Source: Gordonia hankookensis (lineage in GTDB: Bacteria; Actinomycetota; Actinomycetes; Mycobacteriales; Mycobacteriaceae). Taken from it: a DNA stretch of 64,000 nucleotides. Below the pieces are notes generated by a model that saw only the letters and a program-made list of their open reading frames with translations, was not told the DNA's origin and searched no databases. Every line of letters starts with the position of its first letter. Position 1 is the first letter of the stretch. A program made the translations under genes and the position numbers. Where the stretch lies: positions 186,001-250,000 of the forward strand of contig NZ_JACWMS010000005.1 of assembly GCF_014673215.1 (NCBI RefSeq). The letters run 5' to 3'. This document shows, in pieces, positions 8,422 through 17,225 of the stretch.

Positions 8422-8607
8422 CAGCTCGTCATCAAAGAGATCGCGCCCGCGTACGAAATTGAACTGAGTACAGACTATCGGCGACCACCGACAGGATTGG
8501 CCGCCACAACGGGTCTCGAGTGATCGCCGGACACACCTCTGCGCATGGGAGGTTCTCCGCTCACCAAACCACGCACGGCCACGCCAGGTTTCTGGCAGGC
8601 TCCACTG

Positions 8608-9081
8608 GTGACGACTGAGAGATTTGAAGTGGCCCGACAGATCGCGGCGCCGCCCTCGGCGGTGTTCGACATCCTGACTCGGCCCGACGGGCATGTCCAG
8701 ATCGACAGCTCGGGGATGTTGCAGTCGGCCGAAGGCGATCCGGTCCGTGCCGTCGGCGACACCTTCGTCGTCCACATGGACCGTGAGTCGCTCAACGATC
8801 TGCCCATGGGCAAGTACGACGTCACCGTCATCATCACCGAGTTCGAGCAGGATTCGGTGATCGAGTGGACGATCTCCGGCGAGATCCAACCCCCCATCAA
8901 GCACCTCTACGGATACCGCTTGCAGCCGAGTGACACCGGAACCGAGGTCGTCTCCTACTACGACTGGAGCGAGATCGAGGGTCGCTACCGCGACATGGAC
9001 ATCTTCCCCATCATCCCCGAGTCGGCGCTGCGAGCCACGCTGGGCATCCTCGCGAGGACGGTCGCGCAGCGTCCGAGCTGA
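8608..9081 (+). CDS. SRPBCC-family (START/polyketide-cyclase-like) protein
   Basis: About 157 residues from the GTG at 8608, which starts VTTERFEVARQIAAPPSAVF, the usual first strand and helix of the SRPBCC fold. Earlier in-frame starts only add a poor Pro/Thr-rich leader. The pattern of a hydrophobic ligand pocket and a long C-terminal helix (ALRATLGILARTV) fits small-molecule-binding members. Cytoplasmic; ligand unknown. The divergent 13E12 gene lies upstream and a drug exporter starts 102 bases downstream. Confidence 0.7.
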   Translation: MTTERFEVARQIAAPPSAVFDILTRPDGHVQIDSSGMLQSAEGDPVRAVGDTFVVHMDRESLNDLPMGKYDVTVIITEFEQDSVIEWTISGEIQPPIKHLYGYRLQPSDTGTEVVSYYDWSEIEGRYRDMDIFPIIPESALRATLGILARTVAQRPS

Positions 9082-9183
9082 GCGGGCAAGCCCACCACGG
9101 CGGAACCTCGTATGGTCGAACTCATCGAACAGGTGGTACCGGCGTCCTCCAGTCGGGGGGACTGACCTACCGAAGGAGCTGTC

Positions 9184-10704
9184 ATGGCCAGTAACACCGG
9201 TGCCGCGCAGCCGGAGAAGCTCGACCGCAGTGTCATCGTGACCGGACTGGTCATCGTGTCCGGCATGATCATGGTGGTCCTCGACACCACGATCGTGAAC
9301 GTCGCGCTGGACTCTTTGAGCACGGACCTCGGTGCGTCCTTGTCGACTACTCAATGGGTGGTCACGGGATACCTCCTCGCGGTGGCCCTGGTCATCCCGA
9401 TCACCGGTTGGGCAATGGACCGCTTCGGCCCGAAAGCCACCTGGATCACGGCCGTCACGATGTTCACGGCCGGCTCCGCGCTCTGTGCGTGCGCCTGGAA
9501 CATCGAGAGCCTCATCATCTTTCGTATCATCCAGGGGCTCGGTGGCGGCATGCTGCTACCCGGCGGACAGGCGATCATCACGAAGGCCGCCGGCCCCGAA
9601 CGCCTGGGTCGTGCGATGAGCATCATCGGCGTGCCGATGCTGCTCGGTCCGGTCTTCGGCCCGGTCATCGGCGGTGCGCTCGTCGAATACGCCAGTTGGC
9701 ACTGGATCTTCCTGGTGAATGTGCCCGTCGGCATCCTCGCCGTCGCACTGGCCGTATGGAAGCTGCCCTCCGGGGACACGCTCGACGATGTCGAGCGTCT
9801 GGACTATCTCGGTCTGGCGGTGCTCTCGGGCAGTCTTGTGTGCCTCCTGTACGGGTTGTCGCGCGCCAGCACTCAGGGTGGTTTCGGTGATTGGAGCGTG
9901 CTGGGGTGGCTCATCGCCGGCGTGGTGGGTCTCGGTCTCTACACCTGGCACAGCTTGTCCAAGGGAGCGGCGTCGATCATCGACGTCCGGCTCCTCAAGG
10001 ATCGACTCTTCGCGAGCGGGACGATCGCGATCTTCCTGGTCGCCATCGGACTGTTCGGCGGCATGCTGCTTCTGCCGCTGTACTACCAGACCGCTCGCGG
10101 CGAAGGGGCGCTGGCGGCCGGCCTGCTGCTCGCGCCGCAAGGATTGGGCGCGATCGTCGCGATGGTGGTCGGCGGGCGCCTGACCGACCGTATCGGTGCC
10201 GGCTGGGTCGTCCCGGTCGGCGTGATCATCGCGCTGATCGGCACGATTCCGTTCACCCATGTCCATGCCGACACGTCATACGTGTGGTTGAGCGTGGCTC
10301 TGTTCGTACGTGGCATGGGGCTGGGCGCGGTGATGATGCCGACAATCGCGGGCGCGTACTCCAACCTTTCCGTGGAGTCGGTGTCACGGGCCGCCCCGAC
10401 GTTGTCGGCCATCCAGCAGGTCGGTGCCTCGCTCGGCAGCGCGCTGCTGGTGACCGCGCTCACGCAGCGTTTCACCCATGAACTCACCAGCCACGGGATC
10501 CCGGCGACCGGCGGTGGTACCGATCAGATCAGTTCGGCACCACCCGAGGTGATGTCGAAGGTCAGCCCACTGCTGTCCGAAGCGTTCGGATTCGCGTTCT
10601 GGGTGGCGTTCGCCCTCACTGCTGTCATCCTCATTCCTGCGATGTTTCTCCCACGACATGGCAGAGATCGCGGGCAGGCGGCATCGGCAACACCGCCGAT
10701 CTGA
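9184..10704 (+). CDS. DHA2-family MFS multidrug exporter (EmrB/QacA type)
   Basis: A 506-residue integral membrane protein with about 14 hydrophobic segments. LDTTIVNVAL in helix 1 is the DHA2 motif D1, and WAMDRFGPK after helix 2 is the MFS motif A loop. A motif-C-like stretch (MLLGPVFGPVIGG) lies in helix 5 and marks drug/H+ antiporters. A strong Shine-Dalgarno (GAAGGAG) precedes the ATG. Expected role: proton-driven efflux of hydrophobic drugs or lipids across the inner membrane. No regulator is adjacent, and the substrate cannot be predicted. Confidence 0.9.
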   Translation: MASNTGAAQPEKLDRSVIVTGLVIVSGMIMVVLDTTIVNVALDSLSTDLGASLSTTQWVVTGYLLAVALVIPITGWAMDRFGPKATWITAVTMFTAGSALCACAWNIESLIIFRIIQGLGGGMLLPGGQAIITKAAGPERLGRAMSIIGVPMLLGPVFGPVIGGALVEYASWHWIFLVNVPVGILAVALAVWKLPSGDTLDDVERLDYLGLAVLSGSLVCLLYGLSRASTQGGFGDWSVLGWLIAGVVGLGLYTWHSLSKGAASIIDVRLLKDRLFASGTIAIFLVAIGLFGGMLLLPLYYQTARGEGALAAGLLLAPQGLGAIVAMVVGGRLTDRIGAGWVVPVGVIIALIGTIPFTHVHADTSYVWLSVALFVRGMGLGAVMMPTIAGAYSNLSVESVSRAAPTLSAIQQVGASLGSALLVTALTQRFTHELTSHGIPATGGGTDQISSAPPEVMSKVSPLLSEAFGFAFWVAFALTAVILIPAMFLPRHGRDRGQAASATPPI

Positions 10705-10730
10705 CGGTCACGGTGACGGGTGCGTGTTGC

Positions 10731-10763
10731 CGGTGACACGTCCGGCACGGTGACACGTCCGGC
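10731..10763. repeat. direct repeat of 16 bp
   Basis: CGGTGACACGTCCGGC is present at 10731-10746 and again at 10748-10763, one base apart, just after the exporter gene and ahead of the SGNH hydrolase. Function unknown. Confidence 0.6.
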
Positions 10764-10925
10764 CCGGCGAGCCCCGAACGATTCGGCCGACCCGCGTCGC
10801 CGGAACTCCGCTACATGACGACACTTTCGGTGCTGATTCCGTCTGCGGAGATCGCCAAATCTCCGCAAATCGCCGGATCGGGACCTACCGGCAACGAATC
10901 GGAGTTCAGAATCGCTCCCGGGCAA

Positions 10926-10941
10926 TGTGATCTGTGTTACA
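10926..10941. promoter_or_regulatory. CRP-like half-palindrome overlapping the SGNH hydrolase promoter
   Basis: TGTGA-N6-TTACA matches the CRP/FNR consensus TGTGA-N6-TCACA with one mismatch. TTACAT at 10937-10942 can serve as a -10 box that places transcription at or next to the GTG at 10951 (leaderless). A factor bound here would block the promoter. One site only, so it could be chance. Confidence 0.35.
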
Positions 10942-10950
10942 TCTTGATGC

Positions 10951-11832
10951 GTGAACTTGCGAGCATCTGCACTGACTTTCGGGGCCTCGATCCTCACTGC
11001 CGCGGCCATCGCGCTATCGATACCGGCGGGGTCGGTGTCGGCGGCACCGCGGGTGCCCGGACCGACGCTTGACTATGTGAATCTCGGCGACAGCTACTCG
11101 GCCGGGTCCGGTGTCCTGCCTACTGCGCCGGGCACACTCCCGCAGTGCGCGCAGTCGAGCATCAACTACGCGCATCTCGTCGCCGGCCAGACGGGTGCGC
11201 GACTGACCGACGTGAGTTGCGGCGGAGCCAAGACAACCGACTTCTTCGGGTCCCAGTATCCCGGTCTCCGCCCGCAACTCGATGCGCTGAGCCTGCGAAC
11301 ACGGTTGGTCACTTTCATGATCGGCGGCAACGATGGCGATGTGTTCGGCTCCACTGTTGCCAAATGTGTTGCCGCCGCAGCTACTACGGCCGGACAAGGA
11401 TCACCGTGTCGTGCCATGTACGGCGATTCCATCGCCTCCGAGGTCCGTCGGCAGACATTCCCCAAGCTGTTCCGTGCCTTCTCCGCAGTCCGTGCTCGGG
11501 CTCCCCTGGCCCGAACGGCCGTTGTTGCCTATCCATGGATCCTGCCCAACACGGTGCAGCAGTGCGCCGGATTCCCCATCGCACCCGGTGACATTCCGTA
11601 CATGCACGGTATCCAGGCGACTCTCAACGACGCCATCCGTCGGGCCGCCTTGCTGACCGGGATCACCTATGTGGACGCCGCCACCGCCTCGGTCGGCCAT
11701 GACAGCTGCAAACCGCAGGGTGTGCGCTGGATCGAGCCACTGATCACCGACGTCCAGACGGTCCCCGTGCATCCCAACGCTCTCGGTGAGCGCCAGATGG
11801 CACAGGTGACCCTGCGGGCGTTGCGACTGTAG
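10951..11832 (+). CDS. secreted SGNH-family lipase/esterase
   Basis: A 293-residue exported hydrolase with a GTG start. A Sec signal spans residues 1-31 (hydrophobic core ASILTAAAIALSI, likely cut at SVSA|AP). Block I is GDSYSAGSG with nucleophile Ser48; GGND in the middle is block III; and VPVHPN gives the catalytic His274. The residue three before that His is Val, so a Ser-His dyad with a backbone acid, as in some Streptomyces members, is likely. Several Cys pairs suggest disulfides in the extracytoplasmic protein. Expected to hydrolyse lipid or carbohydrate esters outside the membrane. Confidence 0.88.
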   Translation: MNLRASALTFGASILTAAAIALSIPAGSVSAAPRVPGPTLDYVNLGDSYSAGSGVLPTAPGTLPQCAQSSINYAHLVAGQTGARLTDVSCGGAKTTDFFGSQYPGLRPQLDALSLRTRLVTFMIGGNDGDVFGSTVAKCVAAAATTAGQGSPCRAMYGDSIASEVRRQTFPKLFRAFSAVRARAPLARTAVVAYPWILPNTVQQCAGFPIAPGDIPYMHGIQATLNDAIRRAALLTGITYVDAATASVGHDSCKPQGVRWIEPLITDVQTVPVHPNALGERQMAQVTLRALRL

Positions 11833-11862
11833 ACCGAGCTGACTCCCGTGCGGGCGGCAGGA

Positions 11863-12363
11863 TCAGAACCCTGTCGCGCTCCACGGTGCGAACGCCCATC
11901 CCACGAGGTGCCAATGACCCAGGTTCGCCGACGGCAGGATCTGGTTGTTGGTGCCGTCGCCCCAGCCAGGCCCGAAGCCCTGTACACCACCGCTCATGTA
12001 CTGGCCGTTACCCATGGAGATGTCGACATGATCGCCGTCCTCACCTTGTGAGAACACCAGCGCCCCCAGCGGAGCGGGAAGCCGGCTGTGTCCCTCCCCG
12101 CGCGCGGCGAGGCGGTGATAGAACGCCATAGCACCGTCGTGCGGTATCCCGTTGGCGGTCGTTCGGCCGTACGCGGCGTCCACGAAGTCTTCACACCCAT
12201 ATCGACCGAACGTGTTGGTGTGAAGCAACGTGGAGCCTCGTGCGACGGCGACCGCCCCATTGGCGATCTTGACAGCGTCTGGCGGGCCTGCAGCATGTGC
12301 GGGTGCCGCGACCACGCAGGCGATCGCGGTGACCGATCCGAGTACCGACAACAGTCGTTTCAT
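11863..12363 (-). CDS. small secreted NlpC/P60-like protein
   Basis: 166 residues, with a Sec signal (MKRLLSVLGSVTAIACVVAA, cut near AHA|AG at 24). The mature part shows the NlpC/P60-like order: GCEDFVDAAYG with Cys57 at the head of a helix, PAPLGALVF, then GDHVDISMGNGQYMSGG with His112. This is the layout of cell-wall gamma-D-glutamyl peptidases, but the domain is compact and lacks the usual C-W/Y-S signature after the Cys. It may be a divergent peptidase, a CHAP-like amidase or a non-catalytic member. It is convergent with the SGNH lipase gene. Confidence 0.6.
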   Translation of the reverse strand: MKRLLSVLGSVTAIACVVAAPAHAAGPPDAVKIANGAVAVARGSTLLHTNTFGRYGCEDFVDAAYGRTTANGIPHDGAMAFYHRLAARGEGHSRLPAPLGALVFSQGEDGDHVDISMGNGQYMSGGVQGFGPGWGDGTNNQILPSANLGHWHLVGWAFAPWSATGF

Positions 12364-12480
12364 TGATTCCCCTACGCGGTGGATGGACGTTTACCCATGG
12401 TGCCAGGCGAGATGCGGTGTGGTGCGACTCCCGATGGTCGGTTCGGCGGCCGCGACGGGCGATGGTGATCGACGTGGCGG

Positions 12481-13209
12481 TCAGTTCCCCCGTTCCTGGC
12501 CCTCGAGATGAGCCAATGCAGCTCGCGCTGTTTCCAGTTCGTGGCTGAGTTCGTCGATTCGCTTCTTGGCCGCCGCACGAGCCGACTCGATCACCCCGTC
12601 GACCGCCGTGATCGCGGCGTCGTCTCCGAGCTCGTGCATCGCTCGCGCCACCCGATCTGCGGTCACTTCGGTCGGTCTCCCCTGCTTCTTGGCCCCGTGG
12701 GAAATCGATACCGTCCACGCGCTTTCGCCTGTGGAGGTGATGGTGACACTGACGGCTGCGGTCGACGCCTTTGGCCGTCGCGGCGCCTTGGCCGGGGCGG
12801 GTCTCGGCTGCGCTGGAATCGTTGTCGCGGATTTGGCTTCGGGGATGGCCTCGGATTCCGACTTCGGTTCCGTGGCAACGGTTCTCGATGAACCCGCCGG
12901 ACGTGACGGAGCCGGCGCCGCCTTGCCCGGTGGTCGGCGCGTCGGTGTGGCGGTTGTCGGTGTCACACGGGTCTTCTGCAGTTCGTCGGCCTCGAAGGGC
13001 AATTGATCGTCGACACCCTTCGGGCTCACCGTCAGCGTGGAGCCGTCGATGGACACCACCCGTGCCGACGTTCCGGCGTCGAGGTTCAGCGATGGCATCG
13101 GATCGCGGAGGTAGACGGTGACCCGCTTGCCGGCGGCGAGTCCCGCGGACAGGGATTCGAGGTCGTCGGGAGTCAATCCGGGGGTTTTGCGCGACGTCAC
13201 GCCGACCAT
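12481..13209 (-). CDS. uncharacterised actinobacterial protein with Pro/Ala-rich linker and coiled-coil tail (possibly DUF6319)
   Basis: 242 residues in three parts. The N-terminal ~85 residues are globular (LAAGKRVTVYLRDPMPSLNL..., a small beta domain that also has ARVVSIDGSTLTVSP). Residues 85-150 are a Pro/Ala/Lys/Arg linker. The C-terminal ~90 residues begin VSVTITSTGESAWTVSISHG and end in a predicted coiled coil (ARAAAKKRIDELSHELETARAAL). I associate this architecture with the DUF6319 family of Mycobacteriales, from memory only. The basic linker hints at nucleic-acid or envelope contact. A 16-bp palindrome lies just upstream of its ATG. Confidence 0.55.
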   Translation of the reverse strand: MVGVTSRKTPGLTPDDLESLSAGLAAGKRVTVYLRDPMPSLNLDAGTSARVVSIDGSTLTVSPKGVDDQLPFEADELQKTRVTPTTATPTRRPPGKAAPAPSRPAGSSRTVATEPKSESEAIPEAKSATTIPAQPRPAPAKAPRRPKASTAAVSVTITSTGESAWTVSISHGAKKQGRPTEVTADRVARAMHELGDDAAITAVDGVIESARAAAKKRIDELSHELETARAALAHLEGQERGN

Positions 13210-13211
13210 GT

Positions 13212-13227
13212 TCGCACACTTGTGCGA
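13212..13227. promoter_or_regulatory. 16-bp perfect palindrome upstream of the 12481-13209 gene
   Basis: Arms TCGCACA and TGTGCGA flank a CT centre, 3 bases upstream of the divergent ATG at 13209. Its place at the 5' end of the gene suggests an operator. It does not match the actinobacterial LexA box (CGAAC-N4-GTTCG). Confidence 0.45.
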
Positions 13228-13291
13228 GTGACTGCATCAGCCTTCCGTGAATCCTGGTGTTGACGTTGCTTACATCCTTCCCTACCGTGAT

Positions 13292-13306
13292 GTGAGCAAT
13301 GCTTAC
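13292..13306. promoter_or_regulatory. near-perfect 15-bp palindrome, likely operator of the quinone oxidoreductase/TetR operon
   Basis: GTGAGCAATGCTTAC is a palindrome with one mismatched pair. A second half-site, TTGCTTACA, lies at 13266-13274, and ATGCTTACA ends the palindrome at 13307. The site is 78 bases ahead of the oxidoreductase start. The TetR gene is co-transcribed, which suggests autoregulation. Confidence 0.5.
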
Positions 13307-13383
13307 ACTAGTTGTCGAAACGGTTCATGCCGGTTTCGGTTCCGGCTCGGCAGCGGATGATCAGACGCACGGAAGGAGTTCGC

Positions 13384-14403
13384 ATGAACGCACCTGCCAT
13401 ACCCGCGACCATGACCGCGATCGTCGTCGACGACGACAAGAACCTTCTCCTCGACGAAGTGCCCACGCCGGTCCCGGCCTCCGGTGAGGTGCTCGTCGAG
13501 GTCGCGGCGGCGGGTGTCAACCGTGCGGACCTGATGCAGCGACAGGGCTTGTATCCACCGCCGCCCGGTATCACCGATGTGATGGGTATGGAGGTGTCGG
13601 GCACGATCGTCGGGCTCGGCGACGGCGTCGACGGTGTCGAACCAGGGAAACCTGTGTGCGCGTTGATCGCCGGCGGCGGTTATGCCATGTACGTCGTTGT
13701 CCCGGTGGATCAGCTGCTCCCGATCCCTGCCGGTGTGTCCCTGGTCGAGGCGGCGGCACTGCCAGAGGTGGCGAGCACGGTCTGGTCCACCATCGTGATG
13801 GACGCCGGACTCCGAGCAGGCGAGACATTGCTCGTCCACGGCGGCGGCAGCGGTATCGGGACTCATGCCATCCAGGTCGGCAAGGCGCTCGGCGCGAAGG
13901 TCGTCGTGACCGTCGGCTCCGAGGAGAAGGGGCAACGCTGCGGGGATCTGGGCGCCGACATCGTCATCAATTATCGGGAGCAGGACTTTGCGACCGAACT
14001 CGCCGGACAGATCGATGTGGTCCTGGACATCATGGGTGGTAGTCACTTGTCCCGCAATGTCGATGTGCTCGCGGTGGGCGGCAGGCTGGTGGTCATCGGC
14101 ATGCAGGGCGGGTTCACCGGTGAGGTCAATGTCGCGGCGCTCATCGGCAAACGAGCACGCGTGATCGGACTGAACGTGCGGAACCGTCCGCTCGTCGGTC
14201 CGGGCTCCAAGGCCGAGATCGTCGCCGCCGTCGCGAGCGACGAATGGCCGCTCGTCGAACAGGGGCTGATTCGCCCGGTCATCTCGGCAATCCTGCCCCT
14301 TGCCGACGCCGAACGCGGTCAGGCGATGCTGGACTCCCCCGCTTCGGTGGGCAAGGTCCTGCTGATTCCTGCCGAACCGACGCCAGGGGTCACCACGCCA
14401 TGA
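13384..14403 (+). CDS. NAD(P)H-quinone oxidoreductase, PIG3-type MDR family
   Basis: A 339-residue zinc-free medium-chain reductase. GVNRADLMQRQGLYPPPPG is the signature of the PIG3/quinone oxidoreductase branch, and HGGGSGIGTHAIQVGKALGA is the NADPH-binding Rossmann segment. No structural or catalytic zinc ligands are seen. A good ribosome site (GGAAGGAG) precedes the ATG at 13384. The stop overlaps the ATG of the TetR gene (ATGA), so the two are a translationally coupled operon. Likely two-electron or one-electron reduction of quinones or enones for redox protection; the inducer of the TetR partner would hint at the substrate. Confidence 0.88.
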   Translation: MNAPAIPATMTAIVVDDDKNLLLDEVPTPVPASGEVLVEVAAAGVNRADLMQRQGLYPPPPGITDVMGMEVSGTIVGLGDGVDGVEPGKPVCALIAGGGYAMYVVVPVDQLLPIPAGVSLVEAAALPEVASTVWSTIVMDAGLRAGETLLVHGGGSGIGTHAIQVGKALGAKVVVTVGSEEKGQRCGDLGADIVINYREQDFATELAGQIDVVLDIMGGSHLSRNVDVLAVGGRLVVIGMQGGFTGEVNVAALIGKRARVIGLNVRNRPLVGPGSKAEIVAAVASDEWPLVEQGLIRPVISAILPLADAERGQAMLDSPASVGKVLLIPAEPTPGVTTP

Positions 14404-14981
14404 CATCCGAAACCCGTTACCACCACGGTGATCTGCCGAGTGCACTGGTCCAGGCTGCCGTCGAGGAACTCGAGGAGAATGGTGCACCGGCGTTGTCGCT
14501 GAGAGCCGCCGCACGTCGCGCCGGGGTGTCCAGCGCGGCACCCTACCGCCACTTCCCCGACCGCAACGCCTTGTTGTCGGCTGTTGCAGCGGTGGGCTAC
14601 GGCGAACTCGCGCAGGACTTGGTCGAGGTCAGCCCGGCGCCCACCACGCCTGCGGACCTGGCGAAGGTTGCGGTTGCCTATGTGGACTTCGCGTTGCGTC
14701 GGCCGGGACTGTTCCGGGTGATGTTCGCCGAAGGGTGCGACACCACCAGCCCCGATCGGGTTGCCGCTGTGGCGGCAATCCACGACTACCTCGGCTCGAT
14801 CGTGACATCGGCGTTGCCCGATGCGCCGGCCGAGCCGATGGCGATCGCGGTCTGGTCACTCGTCCACGGGTTGGCCTTCCTGCATATGGACGGCAAGCTC
14901 AACACATCATCCGACATGGCTGTGGCCGAGCAGGTTTCGTCTGCGGTGTACGCCGTACTCGGGCATTCGCGACATGGCTGA
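14400..14981 (+). CDS. TetR-family regulator (TetR_C_33/WHG-type)
   Basis: 193 residues. The N-terminal HTH starts YHHGDLPSALVQAAVEELEENG, and the recognition helix region is ARRAGVSSAAPYRHFPDRNALL. The YHHG opening and a C-terminal domain with RRPGLFRVMF are typical of the WHG subfamily. It shares a 4-base overlap with the quinone oxidoreductase gene, so it probably represses its own operon through the palindrome at 13292-13306. Ligand unknown, likely a reactive electrophile or quinone. Confidence 0.87.
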   Translation: MTSETRYHHGDLPSALVQAAVEELEENGAPALSLRAAARRAGVSSAAPYRHFPDRNALLSAVAAVGYGELAQDLVEVSPAPTTPADLAKVAVAYVDFALRRPGLFRVMFAEGCDTTSPDRVAAVAAIHDYLGSIVTSALPDAPAEPMAIAVWSLVHGLAFLHMDGKLNTSSDMAVAEQVSSAVYAVLGHSRHG

Positions 14982-15340
14982 CCGAAGCGCCCTGCCATTG
15001 GCAAAGGAGACAGTGAAGTCCGTGTCGGCACTCGTGGGGTAGGCGCCGCCCCCGGATCCTTCGCATGCGCGAAGAGATCAACGAAGGCGGTGCGGCCTCG
15101 GGATGGCCCACCCGGGGGGAGGCGGACCATCCGTTCGGCGATCTTCACAATACGCACGAACCGTAACCACCCCATAGGGCCGAAAGTCCCCCCGTGTTCG
15201 GCCGAGCGACTCCGGCAGTCAAATGTCACGACTGGGCTCTCAGGCGCGGGTGGTATCACTGTCATGGTGCGACGACCAGTGCCTGTCCTCTCAGGGAGGC
15301 GGTTGTGCAACGCATACGCATCAACCAGTGAGGAACGACC
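14982..15340. other. intergenic stretch, no gene seen
   Basis: 359 bases between the TetR gene and the arylsulfotransferase-like gene. Frames here are short, or shadows running antisense into the next gene. The last part should hold the promoter of the downstream gene, whose ribosome site is GAGGAA ahead of the ATG. Confidence 0.5.
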
Positions 15341-16558
15341 ATGGCCCGGATCTCCCGACGACTCCGTCGCACCGCAGCCGCCACGATGGCGCTGTCGATC
15401 GGTATCGGCGCAGCCCCGCTCACCGGAAGCGCCACGGCAGCACCGCTGCCCACCCTGCCGATCGGAGCGCTGAAGTACACCGTTGACGTGAACGCGGGCG
15501 CCACACCCGGCTACGTCTACTACAGCAGCGGCATCAGCGCGGCGGCGCTCGTGCCCGGTGTCAGCAAGGCGGTCTCGGGTATTCCGGCTGCCACATCGGC
15601 CAACATCGTCGTCGACAAGGCCGGGCGTGAGGTCTGGCGCTACGACCCGCCGGCCGGTCAGGACGTCTCCAACTTCCGCACCCAGACCTACCACGGCAAA
15701 CGGGTGTTGACCTGGTGGCAGGGCGAAACCGTCGGCGGGCACGGCTCCGGCGCCGACTACATCGCCGACGAGCACGGCCGAGTCATCGAAAAGCTCGATG
15801 CCGGCGGCGCTCCCACCGATGTGCACGAGTTCCGGCTCACCCCTGATGGCCGGGCACTGGTCACCTCTTACCACAAGGTCGACGCCGATCTCACCGCGAT
15901 CGGTGGCCCGAAGAACGGCACGATGTACGACGCCGTCGCCTCGGTCGTCGATGTGGCCACCAAACGCGTGCTCATGCGCTGGAGCGCTGCCCGGCATGTA
16001 CCGCTGACCGACGCCACCGCCACCGACAAACTTCCCGGCAGCGACGCCTACGACCCCTTCCACATCAACTCGATCGCCCTCGATCCCGACGGGGACCTGG
16101 TGATCTCGATGCGGGACACGTCCACGGTCTACGACGTCGACATCCGGACCGGCGCGATCAAGTGGCGCCTCGGCGGCAAGCACTCGACCTTCACATTGGG
16201 GCGCGGTGTGCAGTTCGCATTCCAGCACGACGCCGAATTCGCAAGCTCGAACACGATTCGGCTGTTCAACAACAACTCGAGCGGTTTCGAGACCGACGGC
16301 CTGTCGAGTGTGCAATGGATCCGCCTCGACCACGCGACCCACCGAGCCACCCTGGTACGCAACCAGACCCACCCCGACAACCTGGTGGCTTTCGCGATGG
16401 GAGACGCGCAGCCGATCCCGAACGGGAACACACTCGTGGGCTGGGGCATGGCGCCACACATCTCCGAGTTCACACCCTCCGGAAAAATGGTGTACGACGC
16501 CCGACTGCCGTTCGGCACCTATCGGGCGTATCCCGCCGACTGGGCGCCGACTCACTGA
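15341..16558 (+). CDS. secreted arylsulfotransferase-family (ASST_2-like) protein
   Basis: A 405-residue exported protein with an Arg-rich n-region, a hydrophobic core (AATMALSIGIGAAPL) and a likely cut at ATA|AP near residue 34. The mature part is a beta-propeller-like repeat. GGAPTDVHEFRLTPDG, DPFHINSIALDPDGDLVISMRDTS and FAFQHDAEF each place a His or Arg as in the PF14269 arylsulfotransferase group, and WRLGGKHS is the family signature after each blade. Some members transfer sulfate between phenols; many in actinobacteria are untested. Acts outside the membrane. Monocistronic. Confidence 0.75.
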   Translation: MARISRRLRRTAAATMALSIGIGAAPLTGSATAAPLPTLPIGALKYTVDVNAGATPGYVYYSSGISAAALVPGVSKAVSGIPAATSANIVVDKAGREVWRYDPPAGQDVSNFRTQTYHGKRVLTWWQGETVGGHGSGADYIADEHGRVIEKLDAGGAPTDVHEFRLTPDGRALVTSYHKVDADLTAIGGPKNGTMYDAVASVVDVATKRVLMRWSAARHVPLTDATATDKLPGSDAYDPFHINSIALDPDGDLVISMRDTSTVYDVDIRTGAIKWRLGGKHSTFTLGRGVQFAFQHDAEFASSNTIRLFNNNSSGFETDGLSSVQWIRLDHATHRATLVRNQTHPDNLVAFAMGDAQPIPNGNTLVGWGMAPHISEFTPSGKMVYDARLPFGTYRAYPADWAPTH

Positions 16559-16829
16559 TAGCCGAGGCGCAATGGTCTCCGCGGCCATGCGACACCACAT
16601 CTGAACGTGCCGGCAACGCTCGGTAACGCGCTGGAGCGCGCGGGCGATCTCGGTGGAGACGATGATGGTGGCTGACGGCGTGTACGCGCAGAAGCCTCGA
16701 CGGAGGAACGGTGTGCGTGAACTGTGTCGAAAGCCCTGGCGGGCGAATGACGGCTCAGGTGCAGGAAGGTCGGGGCGGGAGGTCCGGTTGGACCGCCGTC
16801 ATGACATCGCGTTCGGGAGGTGAGGGCGG

Positions 16830-17225
16830 ATGCCCTATCTCGGACTGATCTACCTGGTCATTCTGGTGATCGCGCTGGTCGACATTCTGAGCACTGACAG
16901 CGTGATGGTGCGCGGTATGCCGAAACCGGCATGGGCATTGCTGGTTGTGATCGTGCCCCTGATCGGCGCGCTTCTCTGGCTGGCGTTCGGCCGACCGACT
17001 GCTGACGACCTCCCCCGTCGTGACCGTCCCGGTGCGGCCGGCGAGTTTCCCGAATACGACCGGCCCGGACGCTACATCCCCGAAGACCCCGACGCCGATC
17101 GCGAGTTCCTGCAACGACTACGCGATCGAGCCGAACAGCAACGCCAAGCGGCCCGTGAGCAACGCCGCGCAGAAGAGCAACGGGACACTGACCCAGGCGA
17201 GGAACCACCGACGGTGGGCGCGTGA
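16830..17225 (+). CDS. PLDc_N-domain membrane protein
   Basis: 131 residues. Two transmembrane helices (residues 3-18, LGLIYLVILVIALVDI; and about 35-54, WALLVVIVPLIGALLWLAFG) form the phospholipase D N-terminal-like domain, ending in the typical LIGALLWLAFGRP. The C-terminal ~70 residues are charged and helical (EFLQRLRDRAEQQRQAAREQRR) and should lie in the cytosol. There is no catalytic HKD domain. Good GGAGGTGAGG ribosome site. A small accessory membrane protein of unknown role. Confidence 0.72.
   Translation: MPYLGLIYLVILVIALVDILSTDSVMVRGMPKPAWALLVVIVPLIGALLWLAFGRPTADDLPRRDRPGAAGEFPEYDRPGRYIPEDPDADREFLQRLRDRAEQQRQAAREQRRAEEQRDTDPGEEPPTVGA

Noticed and set aside
8422..9354. Long upstream extension of the 13E12 gene (adds about 300 residues)
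   Set aside because: It runs antisense through the SRPBCC gene and the exporter start, has no good start or ribosome site, and has low-complexity Arg/Asp-rich translation.
12191..13237. 348-residue minus-strand frame across two genes
   Set aside because: Overlaps the NlpC-like and linker protein genes in another frame; Arg/His/Gly-rich.
14786..16600. 604-residue open frame on the minus strand
   Set aside because: Entirely antisense to the arylsulfotransferase-like gene and part of the TetR gene; composition is Val/Gly/Asp/Arg-rich without family features.
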